Assembly (NCBI GenBank): GCA_934667465.1
Contig: CAKUMG010000023.1
Span: forward strand, 1-17,813
Source: an uncultured Actinoplanes sp.
GTDB lineage: Bacteria; Actinomycetota; Actinomycetes; Mycobacteriales; Micromonosporaceae
DNA: 17,813 bases
Direction: 5' to 3'
Made by a program: the position numbers and the translations under genes. The notes beneath the pieces were generated by a model. That model made no database searches. It saw only the letters and a list, made by a program, of their open reading frames with translations, and was not told where the DNA came from. The stretch's first letter is position 1. The number at the start of each line of letters is the position of its first letter. Below are positions 6,233 through 13,220 of the stretch, in pieces.

Positions 6233-6744
6233 CCCGTCACCCCCATCTCGTCCAGGACCATGCGCAGCGAGCGCAGGGCATAGTGTGTCCGCGACTTGAT
6301 CGTGCCCGGCGGGACGCCCAGGCGGGCGGCCGCCTCGGCGACCGAGTGCCCCTGGTAGAAGCACTCGACCAGGACCTCGCGGTGGGTCTCGGAGAGCCGT
6401 CCCAGCGCCTCGGCGACGGTCCAGGCCTCCACGGCCCGCTCCGCCTCGTCCGCGCTGGGCGGCGGCTCGGGGATCATGTCCGTGACCACCTCGCCGACCC
6501 GGACCGACCGGCGCCGCCAGGCGTCGATGGCCAGGTTGCGCGCGGTGGTGAACAGCCAGGACCGCACCGTGCCGCGCTCGGGATCCAGCTGCTCCGGATG
6601 TCGCCAGGCGCGCAGCAGGGTCTCCTGCACGAGGTCCTCCGCCCGCTGCCGGTCGCCCCCGGAGAGGCGGACGGCGTGCGCGAACAGCGCATCCCCGTGC
6701 TCGTCCTGGAGCGCGCGCAGCAGCTCGGCATCCTGATCTTCCAA
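6229..6744 (-). CDS. sigL: ECF RNA polymerase sigma factor, SigL-like
   Basis: A group 4 sigma factor with region 2 at about residues 14-79 (AEDLVQETLLRAWRHP, then RSWLFTTARNLAIDAWRRR) and region 4 at about 110-163 (helix-turn-helix AEAAARLGVPPGTIKSRTHYA). The C-terminal LRMVLDEMGVTG is close to the end of M. tuberculosis SigL as I remember it, and the paired downstream anti-sigma is RslA-like. The start is assigned to the TTG at 6742-6744, because GAGGGAGG lies five bases upstream. A longer frame begins at GTG 6768 (179 aa), but it has no ribosome-binding site and sits where the transcript is predicted to begin. Product is 171 residues from the TTG. Stop overlaps the rslA start. Confidence 0.85.
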   Translation of the reverse strand: MEDQDAELLRALQDEHGDALFAHAVRLSGGDRQRAEDLVQETLLRAWRHPEQLDPERGTVRSWLFTTARNLAIDAWRRRSVRVGEVVTDMIPEPPPSADEAERAVEAWTVAEALGRLSETHREVLVECFYQGHSVAEAAARLGVPPGTIKSRTHYALRSLRMVLDEMGVTG

Positions 6745-6773
6745 GCCGGCCTCCCTCGTGCGTTCCACCCAGT

Positions 6774-6801
6774 CTTACGGGCGGACGACACGGTCGGTTC
6801 A
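6774..6801 (-). promoter_or_regulatory. SigL-type autoregulatory promoter of sigL-rslA
   Basis: On the minus strand TGAACC (6796-6801) is followed after exactly 16 bases by CGTAAG (6774-6779). This matches the SigL consensus I recall from mycobacteria (TGAACC, 16-18 bases, CGT). Transcription should start near 6767, giving a leader of about 22 bases containing the ribosome-binding site of the TTG start. The operon would then be switched on by its own sigma factor. Confidence 0.6.
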
Positions 6802-6826
6802 ACCCCGGCTCGAAGCTGCCTGTGAA

Positions 6827-7621
6827 TCACGCAGTGGCGGCGTCACCTGCGGAGAGAGCCTCCGCGACACTTCGGGCAGCGGAGGTGAGCTTGGCACGGA
6901 CCACCCGCGCGGAGGTCAGCATCTCGGCGGCCGGCAGGGAGCAGGCGAGCACCAGCCGGCGCTCCATGTCGCGGTCGGCGATCACGTTGACCGCGGCGCA
7001 GGCGAGGCCCTGGCGGAACTGGCCCATCTCGAGCTGCATGCCGCGGCGCTCGCCGGCGGCCAGGTCGGCCTCGAGCGCCTCGGGGGTGGTCAGGGTGGCC
7101 GGGGTGAACGCGCGCATGCCCCAGTCGCGCAGATAGCGGGCGCGCTGGTCGGCGGTGAGCGTGGCGAGCAGGGCCTTGCCGAGCGCGGTGGCGTGGCTGC
7201 CCTCGTCGAAGCCGGGCACCATGTCGTCCATGTACGGCGATCGGGCCCCCTCCGCAGAGGCGGTGACCGCGATCCGGCCGCCCACGAAGCGGCCCAGGTA
7301 GTGGCTGTAGCCGGTCTCCACGGCGGCGCGACGCAGCGCCTCACCCACCGTGGGCGGCCCGCGGAACGCCGAGACCAGCTCGCGGTACCGGTCCGCTATC
7401 TCGAGGCCCACGATGTAGGTGCCGTCCTCCCGCCGGATCACGTATCCCTCGTACGCGAGGGTGCGCACGAGGTGGTACGTCGTCGCGACAGTCAGCTCAC
7501 ACCTGCGGGCGATCTGTTTGACGGTGAGTCCACGCGGGGCACGCCCAACCGATTCGAGTACCCGCAGCGCGCGTGACACGCTGCGGATGAGGTCTGACGG
7601 CTCCGCCAGGGGGTCGCGCAC
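6827..7621 (-). CDS. IclR-family transcriptional regulator
   Basis: A 264-residue DNA-binding regulator. The N-terminal winged helix-turn-helix spans about residues 11-75 (VSRALRVLESVGRAPRGLTV, then AYEGYVIRREDGTYIVG). The C-terminal effector-binding domain shows the family's HATALGKALLATL near residue 143 and GQFRQGLACAAVNV near 200. The GTG start at 7619-7621 has GGAGG five bases upstream; the long frame extending further upstream is antisense to the transporter. It is divergent from an MFS gene across 216 bp, the usual layout when an IclR protein controls a transporter in response to a small organic acid or aromatic compound. The effector cannot be read from the sequence. Confidence 0.9.
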   Translation of the reverse strand: MRDPLAEPSDLIRSVSRALRVLESVGRAPRGLTVKQIARRCELTVATTYHLVRTLAYEGYVIRREDGTYIVGLEIADRYRELVSAFRGPPTVGEALRRAAVETGYSHYLGRFVGGRIAVTASAEGARSPYMDDMVPGFDEGSHATALGKALLATLTADQRARYLRDWGMRAFTPATLTTPEALEADLAAGERRGMQLEMGQFRQGLACAAVNVIADRDMERRLVLACSLPAAEMLTSARVVRAKLTSAARSVAEALSAGDAATA

Positions 7622-7678
7622 AGCTACCTCCGACGCCGGGGACTTACACCATATGAATAATCTTCCGCCGGGGGAATG

Positions 7679-7802
7679 CCTAGGGCGTGTCGACCATGAC
7701 CAATCTGTACGGCACGTGTGGTTATTAACACTCAGGGTCCGTATAACGCAATCGACGGGCATAGTCTCGCGGTGCCGCCGAAATCCGTTGCTACACCCTA
7801 GG
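7679..7802. promoter_or_regulatory. Divergent IclR/MFS control region with short palindromes
   Basis: The 216-bp intergenic region is clearly richer in A and T than the genes on either side. It contains GTTATTAAC (7721-7729), palindromic but for its centre and flanked by GTG/ACT, a CACGTG (7715-7720 region), and two copies of CCTAGG (7679-7684 and 7797-7802). CTAG is often rare in bacterial genomes, so the pair is notable. One of these may be the IclR operator. No clear -35/-10 pair could be fixed for either gene. Confidence 0.35.
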
Positions 7803-7837
7803 AAAACGCTCTGAACAGCGAGAATGCGATTCGCCCC

Positions 7838-8974
7838 GTGCCCGCCGCGCTGGGCGCTCTTACCACGACGATCGCCTGTTCGGTGCCGGTGTTTCTCGTC
7901 GGCGGTCTCGCCGTGCAGATCGGCGAGGAGCTGAGATTCTCGCCGGCCGGTCTCGGGCTCGCCGTTTCCGCATACTTCGGCGCCAGCGCCCTCGCCTCGG
8001 TGCCCGCCGGCCGGCTCGTCGAGCGGTACGGGTCCACGGCCGTGGCCCGGGCGGCCATCGGCCTCGCCGCGCTCTCCGCGCTGGGCATCGCGGTCGGCGC
8101 CCGGTCGCTGTGGAGCCTCGTCGCGATCCTCGTGCTGGGCGCCGGCGCCAACGCCATGGGTCAGCTGGCGAGCAACACCAGCCTGTCCCGGCACGTGCCG
8201 CCCCGCCGCCAGGGTCTGTCCTTCGGTCTCAAGCAGGCCGCCATCCCGGTCAGCACGCTGCTGGCGGGCGCCGCGGTGCCCGTGGTGGCCCTGACGGTCG
8301 GCTGGCGGTGGGCCTTCGTAGCGGCTGCCGTGGCGGCCGCGGCGGCCCTGCTGCTCGTGCCGGTCGAGCGGGGGGAGGCCCGGGGTTCCACCTCGGAGCG
8401 CGGCGACCGGGCCACCGCTGCGCTGGTCGTCATCGGGCTGGGCGCGACGCTCGCGGCGGCATCGGCCAACGCGCTCAGCACGTTCCTGGTGGACTCGGCG
8501 GTGGCGCGCGGCATCACACCCGGCCCGGCCGGTCTCGCGCTGACGCTGGGCAGCGCGGTGTGCGTGGCCGCCCGCATCCTCGGCGGCTGGCAGGCGGACC
8601 GGTTCCCGGCCCGGCAGATCTCCGTCATCGCGGGCCTGCTCGCGGCCGGCGCGATCGGTCTGGCCCTGCTCGCGGTGGGCGGCACCGTCCCGCTGGTCGC
8701 GGGCGTGGTGCTGGGCTTCGGCCTGGGCTGGGCGTGGCCGGGCCTGATGAACTTCGCCGTGGTCCGGCTGCACCCGCAGGCGCCCGCCGCGGCGACCTCC
8801 ATCACCCAGACCGGCGTCTATGCGGGCGGCTGCGTCGGGCCGATCAGCCTCGGCGCGGTGGCGTCGGGTGCCGGCTATCCGGCGATGTGGGTCATCGCCG
8901 CCGTGGCCATGCTCGGCGCGGCCGCCCTGATGGTGGTGGGCAGCCGGCGGCTCAGCCGGTCCGGTCGGCGATGA
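7838..8974 (+). CDS. MFS transporter
   Basis: A 378-residue membrane protein with about twelve hydrophobic helices. The loop between helices 2 and 3 reads PAGRLVERYGSTAVARAA, a form of the major facilitator motif A, and a large hydrophilic loop near residue 185-200 (VERGEARGSTSERGDRAT) separates the two halves. Substrate unknown; the subgroup resembles small-molecule or organic-anion exporters. The GTG at 7838 is the only usual start before the first helix. A weak AGCGAGA lies upstream, and an in-frame TAG occurs at 7799, so translation must begin within the next 40 bases. Divergent from the IclR gene, which probably regulates it. Its end overlaps the convergent prenyl synthase gene by 23 bp. 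Confidence 0.82.
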   Translation: MPAALGALTTTIACSVPVFLVGGLAVQIGEELRFSPAGLGLAVSAYFGASALASVPAGRLVERYGSTAVARAAIGLAALSALGIAVGARSLWSLVAILVLGAGANAMGQLASNTSLSRHVPPRRQGLSFGLKQAAIPVSTLLAGAAVPVVALTVGWRWAFVAAAVAAAAALLLVPVERGEARGSTSERGDRATAALVVIGLGATLAAASANALSTFLVDSAVARGITPGPAGLALTLGSAVCVAARILGGWQADRFPARQISVIAGLLAAGAIGLALLAVGGTVPLVAGVVLGFGLGWAWPGLMNFAVVRLHPQAPAAATSITQTGVYAGGCVGPISLGAVASGAGYPAMWVIAAVAMLGAAALMVVGSRRLSRSGRR

Positions 8975-9977
8975 AGTCGCAGAGCGTCTCCATGGCCCGG
9001 CGTGCCGGGCCCTCCGGCAGCGGCCCGAGGCTGGCGCGGGCGTCCTCCGCATAGCTGCGGACGGTCGCGCGGGCCTGCTTCATCGCCGCCGACTCGCGCA
9101 GCAGCCCGAGCGCCTCGGCGTGCAGCGCGTCGTCGACCAGCGGACCGGAGCTCAGCAGGTCGCGCAGGCGCACGGCGGCCGGGTCGGTGTCGTCGCCGGC
9201 CAGCGCATAGAGCACCGGCAGCGTCGGCACGCCCTCGCGCAGGTCGGTGCCGGGCGTCTTGCCCGACTGCACGGACTCGGACGTGATGTCGAGCAGGTCG
9301 TCGGAGAGCTGGAAGGCGATGCCGATGGTCTCGCCGTACTGTGCGAGCGCCTCGATGTGCTCCGGCGCCGCCCCGGAGAACATCCCGCCGAAGCGGGCCG
9401 ACGTCGCGATGAGCGACGCCGTCTTCTCCTCGATGACGTGCAGGTGGTGCTCGATCGGGTCGGTGTCCCGCGGCCCGACGGTCTCGGCGATCTGGCCGTG
9501 GACCAGGCGGGAGAACGTGCGTGCCTGGAGCGTCACCGCCTCGGTGCCGAGCTCGCCGGCCAGCTCGGCGGCGCGCGCGAAGAGGTAGTCGCCGACCAGG
9601 ATGGCCACGGCGTTGCCCCAGCGGGCGTTCGCGCTGGGTGCGCCGCGCCGCACGGCGGCCTCGTCCATGACGTCGTCGTGGTAGAGCGTCGCGAGGTGGG
9701 TCAGCTCCATGACCAGGGCCGCGGGCACGATCTGGGCCCGCGCCGGGTCGCCGAACTGCGCCGCGAGCGCCACGATCAGCGGCCGGAACCGCTTGCCGCC
9801 GGCATCCATCAGGTGCCGGGCCGCGTCGGCGACCAGCGGATCGGCGCTGGTCACGTTCGCGCGGAGCTCGATCTCGACGGTCTCGAGCGTCGCGGAGACG
9901 GCCGCGTCGACCTCTGGGTCGATCGCGACTCCGAGCGACGCCAACGCTGTGTCTCCGGTGCTCACCACAACTTTCAC
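8952..9977 (-). CDS. Long-chain polyprenyl diphosphate synthase
   Basis: A trans-prenyltransferase that extends an allylic diphosphate with isopentenyl diphosphate. Visible motifs: GGKRFRP at residues 60-66, first Asp-rich motif D101-D-V-M-D105 followed by RR, K185-T, second Asp-rich motif D226-D-L-L-D230, and GTDLREGVPTLP near 243-254. Small residues (Ala96, Thr97) just before the first motif favour a long product, so the likely role is the menaquinone side chain (heptaprenyl to nonaprenyl range). Its place next to the nuo operon agrees with this. About 341 residues from the GTG at 9977; GTGs at 9968 and 9965 are alternatives and fit the predicted promoter better. No clear Shine-Dalgarno. 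It is separated from nuoN by a terminator. Confidence 0.9.
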   Translation of the reverse strand: MKVVVSTGDTALASLGVAIDPEVDAAVSATLETVEIELRANVTSADPLVADAARHLMDAGGKRFRPLIVALAAQFGDPARAQIVPAALVMELTHLATLYHDDVMDEAAVRRGAPSANARWGNAVAILVGDYLFARAAELAGELGTEAVTLQARTFSRLVHGQIAETVGPRDTDPIEHHLHVIEEKTASLIATSARFGGMFSGAAPEHIEALAQYGETIGIAFQLSDDLLDITSESVQSGKTPGTDLREGVPTLPVLYALAGDDTDPAAVRLRDLLSSGPLVDDALHAEALGLLRESAAMKQARATVRSYAEDARASLGPLPEGPARRAMETLCDFIADRTG

Positions 9978-9980
9978 GAT

Positions 9981-10010
9981 GCCATACGGGCGCTGCGCGG
10001 AAGGTGTCAG
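9981..10010 (-). promoter_or_regulatory. Candidate promoter of the prenyl synthase gene
   Basis: On the minus strand CTGACA (10005-10010, five of six to TTGACA) is followed after 18 bases by TATGGC (9981-9986). Transcription would begin near 9974, next to the alternative GTG starts at 9968 and 9965, suggesting a leaderless or near-leaderless message. Confidence 0.35.
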
Positions 10011-10024
10011 GGTCTTCACACAAC

Positions 10025-10056
10025 GACAGAGCCCCGGCCGAAGCCGGGGCTCTGTC
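10025..10056 (-). terminator. Intrinsic-type terminator at the end of the nuo operon
   Basis: Fourteen bases at 10025-10038 pair perfectly with 10043-10056 around a four-base loop. On the minus-strand transcript the loop reads UUCG closed by C-G, the especially stable tetraloop. The T-run lies before, not after, the stem on that strand, so this would be a U-poor terminator, which is common in actinomycetes. It follows nuoN and precedes the prenyl synthase promoter. Confidence 0.75.
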
Positions 10057-10062
10057 AAAAAT

Positions 10063-10141
10063 GAGGATTATTCAGGACGGACAAGACCAGGCTGCTGACC
10101 TGCGGCCAGCTGCAGCTCAAGGTATGTCCTGAATAACCCTC
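10063..10141. repeat. 79-bp inverted-repeat element between nuoN and its terminator (MITE-like or structured RNA)
   Basis: The outer 16 bases, GAGGATTATTCAGGAC at 10063-10078, are the inverted copy of 10126-10141 with one mismatch. The 47-base interior is GC-rich and contains a perfect ten-base palindrome (AGCTGCAGCT, 10108-10117). The arms are richer in A and T than the surroundings. It encodes nothing. It begins five bases after the nuoN stop on the transcript. No target-site duplication is evident. Confidence 0.6.
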
Positions 10142-10146
10142 CCCTG

Positions 10147-11679
10147 CTACCGGACGAACTGCGCCGCGTCCGCCGTGAGGTCGAGCAGCGGCGCCGGCAC
10201 CACGCCCAGCGCGAACGTGGCGATGACCCCGATGGCGAGCGCCGCCGCGGTCAGGAAGCCCGGGATCGAGACCGTGGGCGCGCTCTCGGCCGGCTCGGAG
10301 AGCCACATCAGCACGACGACCCGCAGGTACGGGAACGCGAGCAGCATGCTCGTGATCACGCCCACGATGACGAGCCAGGTCTGCCCGCCCTCCACCGCCG
10401 CGCCGAAGACCGCGAACTTGCTGGTGAAGCCGCTGGTCAGGGGGATGCCGGCGAACGCGAGCAGGATGAACGAGAAGAGACCGGCGAGCACCGGGCTCTT
10501 GCGCCCGAGGCCGGCCCACCGGGAGAGGTGGGTCGCCTCGCCGTCCGCGTCGCGGACCAGGCTCACGACGCCGAACGCGGCGAGCACCGAGAAGCCGTAC
10601 GCGACGAGGTAGAACATCGTCCCGGACAGCCCCTCCTTGTTGAGCGCCAGCACGCCCACCAGCAGGTAGCCCGCGTTCGCGATCGAGGAGTAGGCCAGCA
10701 GCCGCTTCATGTCGGTCTGGGTGACCGCCAGGATCGCGCCGATCAGCATCGTCAGGACCGCGATCGCCCCGAGCACCGGCTGGAAGTCCCAGCGCGCGCC
10801 CTCGAAGGCGACGTAGAGCACCCGCAGCAGCGCGCCGAACGCCGCGACCTTGGTGCAGGCCGCCATCAGCGCGGTGATCGGCGTCGGGGCGCCCTGGTAG
10901 ACGTCCGGCGTCCAGACGTGGAACGGCGCCGCCGCGCTCTTGAACAGCAGGCCGATCGCGACCAGCGCGAGGCCGCCGTAGAGCAGCACCTCGCTGCGGG
11001 CCGGGTCGGCGACCGCGGCGTGGATGGCGGCCAGGTCGACCGCGCCGGCGTAGCCGTAGAGCAGCGCCACGCCGAACAGGAAGAACGCGGACGCGTACGA
11101 CCCCAGCAGGAAGTACTTGAGCGCCGCCTCCTGGCTGAGCAACCGCCGCCGCCGCGCGAGCGCGCAGAGCAGGTAGAGCGGCAGCGAGAAGACCTCGAGC
11201 GCGACGAACATAGTGAGCAGGTCGTTCGCCGCGACGAAGAGCAGCATGCCGCCGAGCGCGAAGACCGTCAGCGGGTAGACCTCGGTGGCGCCGGGCTGGC
11301 CGGCCGCCTGCTTGAGGTCCTTCTGCGAGCCGACGGTGACCGCCGCCTGGGAGACGAACGGGCCGCCGTTCTCGATCGACCGCTCGCCGATCAGCAGCAG
11401 CGACACGATGCCGAGCAGCAGGATCGAGCCCCACAGGAAGATCGCGGGACCGTCGACGGCGACCGCGCCACCGATCGTGACGACCCGGGTGTTGCGCTCC
11501 AGGATCACCATCACCAGCGCCGCGACCAGCGCGACCAGGCCGAGGCCGAGCTGGACCGGGTGCCGCCGGTGCCGGGGCAGGATCGCCTCGACGAGCACGC
11601 CGAGGCAGGCCGCCGCGAAGAGGATCAACATCGGCGCCAGCGCGCCGTAGTCGATGTCGGGCAGTTTCAGGTCTCCCAT
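10147..11679 (-). CDS. nuoN: NADH-quinone oxidoreductase subunit N
   Basis: A 510-residue antiporter-like membrane subunit of respiratory complex I, which couples NADH oxidation and menaquinone reduction to proton export. About fourteen hydrophobic helices. Conserved marks: the helix 5 glutamate in MFVALEVFSLPLYLL, the lysine and loop of FKSAAAPFHVWTPDVYQGAP, and KRLLAYSSIANAGYLLVG. Start at the ATG 11677-11679, two bases after the nuoM stop, with GGAGAGG inside the nuoM end about ten bases upstream; the longer open frame upstream only shadows nuoM. Last gene of the operon. Confidence 0.96.
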   Translation of the reverse strand: MGDLKLPDIDYGALAPMLILFAAACLGVLVEAILPRHRRHPVQLGLGLVALVAALVMVILERNTRVVTIGGAVAVDGPAIFLWGSILLLGIVSLLLIGERSIENGGPFVSQAAVTVGSQKDLKQAAGQPGATEVYPLTVFALGGMLLFVAANDLLTMFVALEVFSLPLYLLCALARRRRLLSQEAALKYFLLGSYASAFFLFGVALLYGYAGAVDLAAIHAAVADPARSEVLLYGGLALVAIGLLFKSAAAPFHVWTPDVYQGAPTPITALMAACTKVAAFGALLRVLYVAFEGARWDFQPVLGAIAVLTMLIGAILAVTQTDMKRLLAYSSIANAGYLLVGVLALNKEGLSGTMFYLVAYGFSVLAAFGVVSLVRDADGEATHLSRWAGLGRKSPVLAGLFSFILLAFAGIPLTSGFTSKFAVFGAAVEGGQTWLVIVGVITSMLLAFPYLRVVVLMWLSEPAESAPTVSIPGFLTAAALAIGVIATFALGVVPAPLLDLTADAAQFVR

Positions 11680-11681
11680 GG

Positions 11682-13220
11682 CTATCTGGCCACCTCTCCG
11701 TTCGCGACCGCCGAGGGCACCGGGTCGGTCGTACCGACGTCCTGCAGCGTGGCCTGGACCGCCGGGTTGATCACATCGGTGACCGGTTTGGGATAGAAGC
11801 CGAGGACCAGCAGCAGAAGCACCAGCGGCGCGACGACGATCTTCTCGCGCAGCGTGATGTCCCGCCGCATGGCCGGCAGCTCGGCGAGCGCCGGGTTGAG
11901 CGTGCCCTGGGTGGTGCGCTGCACCATCCACAGCACGTACGCGGCGGCCAGCACGATGCCGAGCGTGGCGATCACCGCGTACACCTTGTGGGTGCTGAAC
12001 GTGCCGATCAGCACCAGGAACTCGCTGACGAACGGCGCGGTGCCAGGCAGCGCCAGCGAGGCCAGGCCGGCGAAGAACAGCACGCCGGCGAGCACCGGGA
12101 CCAGCTTGCCGGCGCCACCGAAGTCACTGACCAGCGCCGAGCCCCGCCGGGCCACGAACATGCCCACGACCAGGAATAGCAGGCCGGTGGCGAGGCCGTG
12201 GTTGACCATGTAGAGCACCGAGCCGGTGGCCGCCTGGGTGGTGAAGGCGAAGATGCCGATGCCGATGAACCCGAAGTGGGCGATCGACGTGTACGACACC
12301 AGCCGCTTGAGGTCGTTCTGGCCGACGGCCAGCAGGGCGGCGTACAGGATGCCGATCACGCCCAGGATGAGCGCCGCCGGCGCGAACCAGCGCGACGCCT
12401 CCGGGAACATCGGCAGGCAGTAGCGCAGGATGCCGAACGTGCCGACCTTGTCGAGCACGCCGACCAGCAGCGCCGCCGCGGGGGCGGGCGCCGCGCCACC
12501 GGCGTCCGGCAGCCAGGTGTGGAACGGGAAGAACGGCGCCTTGACCGCGAACGCGATGAAGAAGCCGAGGAACAGCCAGCGGGCGGTGTTCTGGTCGAAC
12601 GCACCGGAGGCGTCGGTGAGCTTCTGCCAGTCGAAGGTGTTACCGCCGACCACCCAGAGCCCGATGACCGCCGCCAGCATGAAGAGGCCGCCGACCAGCG
12701 AGTACAGGAAGAACTTGACCGCCGCGTACTGCCGGCGGGCGCCGCCGTACGAGCCGATGAGGAAGTACATCGGCACGAGCATGACCTCGAAGAACACGTA
12801 GAACAGGAAGACGTCGGCGGCCGCGAAGACGCCGATCATCGTGCATTCGAGGACGAGCAGCAGCGCGAAGTACGTGGGTACCGAGCGCTCGCTCTCGTCG
12901 ACGTCGTGCCAGGAGGCGAGGATCACCGCCGGCACCAGCACCGCGATCAGCACCAGCATCACGAGCGCGATGCCGTCGGCCGCGAACGTGAAGCGCGCGT
13001 CCCACGTCGGGATCCACGCGTACGACTCGCGGAACTGGAAGCGGTCGCCGCCCGCCTCGAACGCGATCCACATGACGATGCTGAACACCAGCACGACCAG
13101 GGACCAGGCGAGCGCGACCGTCTTGGCGAGCGCGGCGCGCGTACGCGGAATGAAAGCCACCACCGCCGCACCCACCAGTGGCAGGAGCGTCAGGACGGAC
13201 AGGAACGGGAAGTCACTCAT
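11682..13220 (-). CDS. nuoM: NADH-quinone oxidoreductase subunit M
   Basis: A 512-residue antiporter-like subunit of complex I. The helix 5 glutamate is in LFYVFFEVMLVPMYFLIGSY, the pumping lysine in AFAVKAPFFPFHTWLPD, and the second conserved lysine in LVGVLDKVGTFGILRYC. QNDLKRLVSYTSIAHFG is also typical. Odd point: the normally well-kept stretch after TWLPDA reads GGAAPAPAAALL instead of the Glu/Thr/Ser-containing form usual in this position. The ATG (13218-13220) overlaps the nuoL stop as ATGA. Confidence 0.96.
   Translation of the reverse strand: MSDFPFLSVLTLLPLVGAAVVAFIPRTRAALAKTVALAWSLVVLVFSIVMWIAFEAGGDRFQFRESYAWIPTWDARFTFAADGIALVMLVLIAVLVPAVILASWHDVDESERSVPTYFALLLVLECTMIGVFAAADVFLFYVFFEVMLVPMYFLIGSYGGARRQYAAVKFFLYSLVGGLFMLAAVIGLWVVGGNTFDWQKLTDASGAFDQNTARWLFLGFFIAFAVKAPFFPFHTWLPDAGGAAPAPAAALLVGVLDKVGTFGILRYCLPMFPEASRWFAPAALILGVIGILYAALLAVGQNDLKRLVSYTSIAHFGFIGIGIFAFTTQAATGSVLYMVNHGLATGLLFLVVGMFVARRGSALVSDFGGAGKLVPVLAGVLFFAGLASLALPGTAPFVSEFLVLIGTFSTHKVYAVIATLGIVLAAAYVLWMVQRTTQGTLNPALAELPAMRRDITLREKIVVAPLVLLLLVLGFYPKPVTDVINPAVQATLQDVGTTDPVPSAVANGEVAR

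Noticed and set aside
7824..7840. ATG at 7824 as the MFS start
   Set aside because: It is out of frame with the transporter and leads to a short, unrelated reading frame.
10025..10141. tRNA or other known small RNA gene in the nuoN downstream region
   Set aside because: The arms form simple long stems, not a cloverleaf, and no conserved tRNA features such as a T-loop sequence are present.
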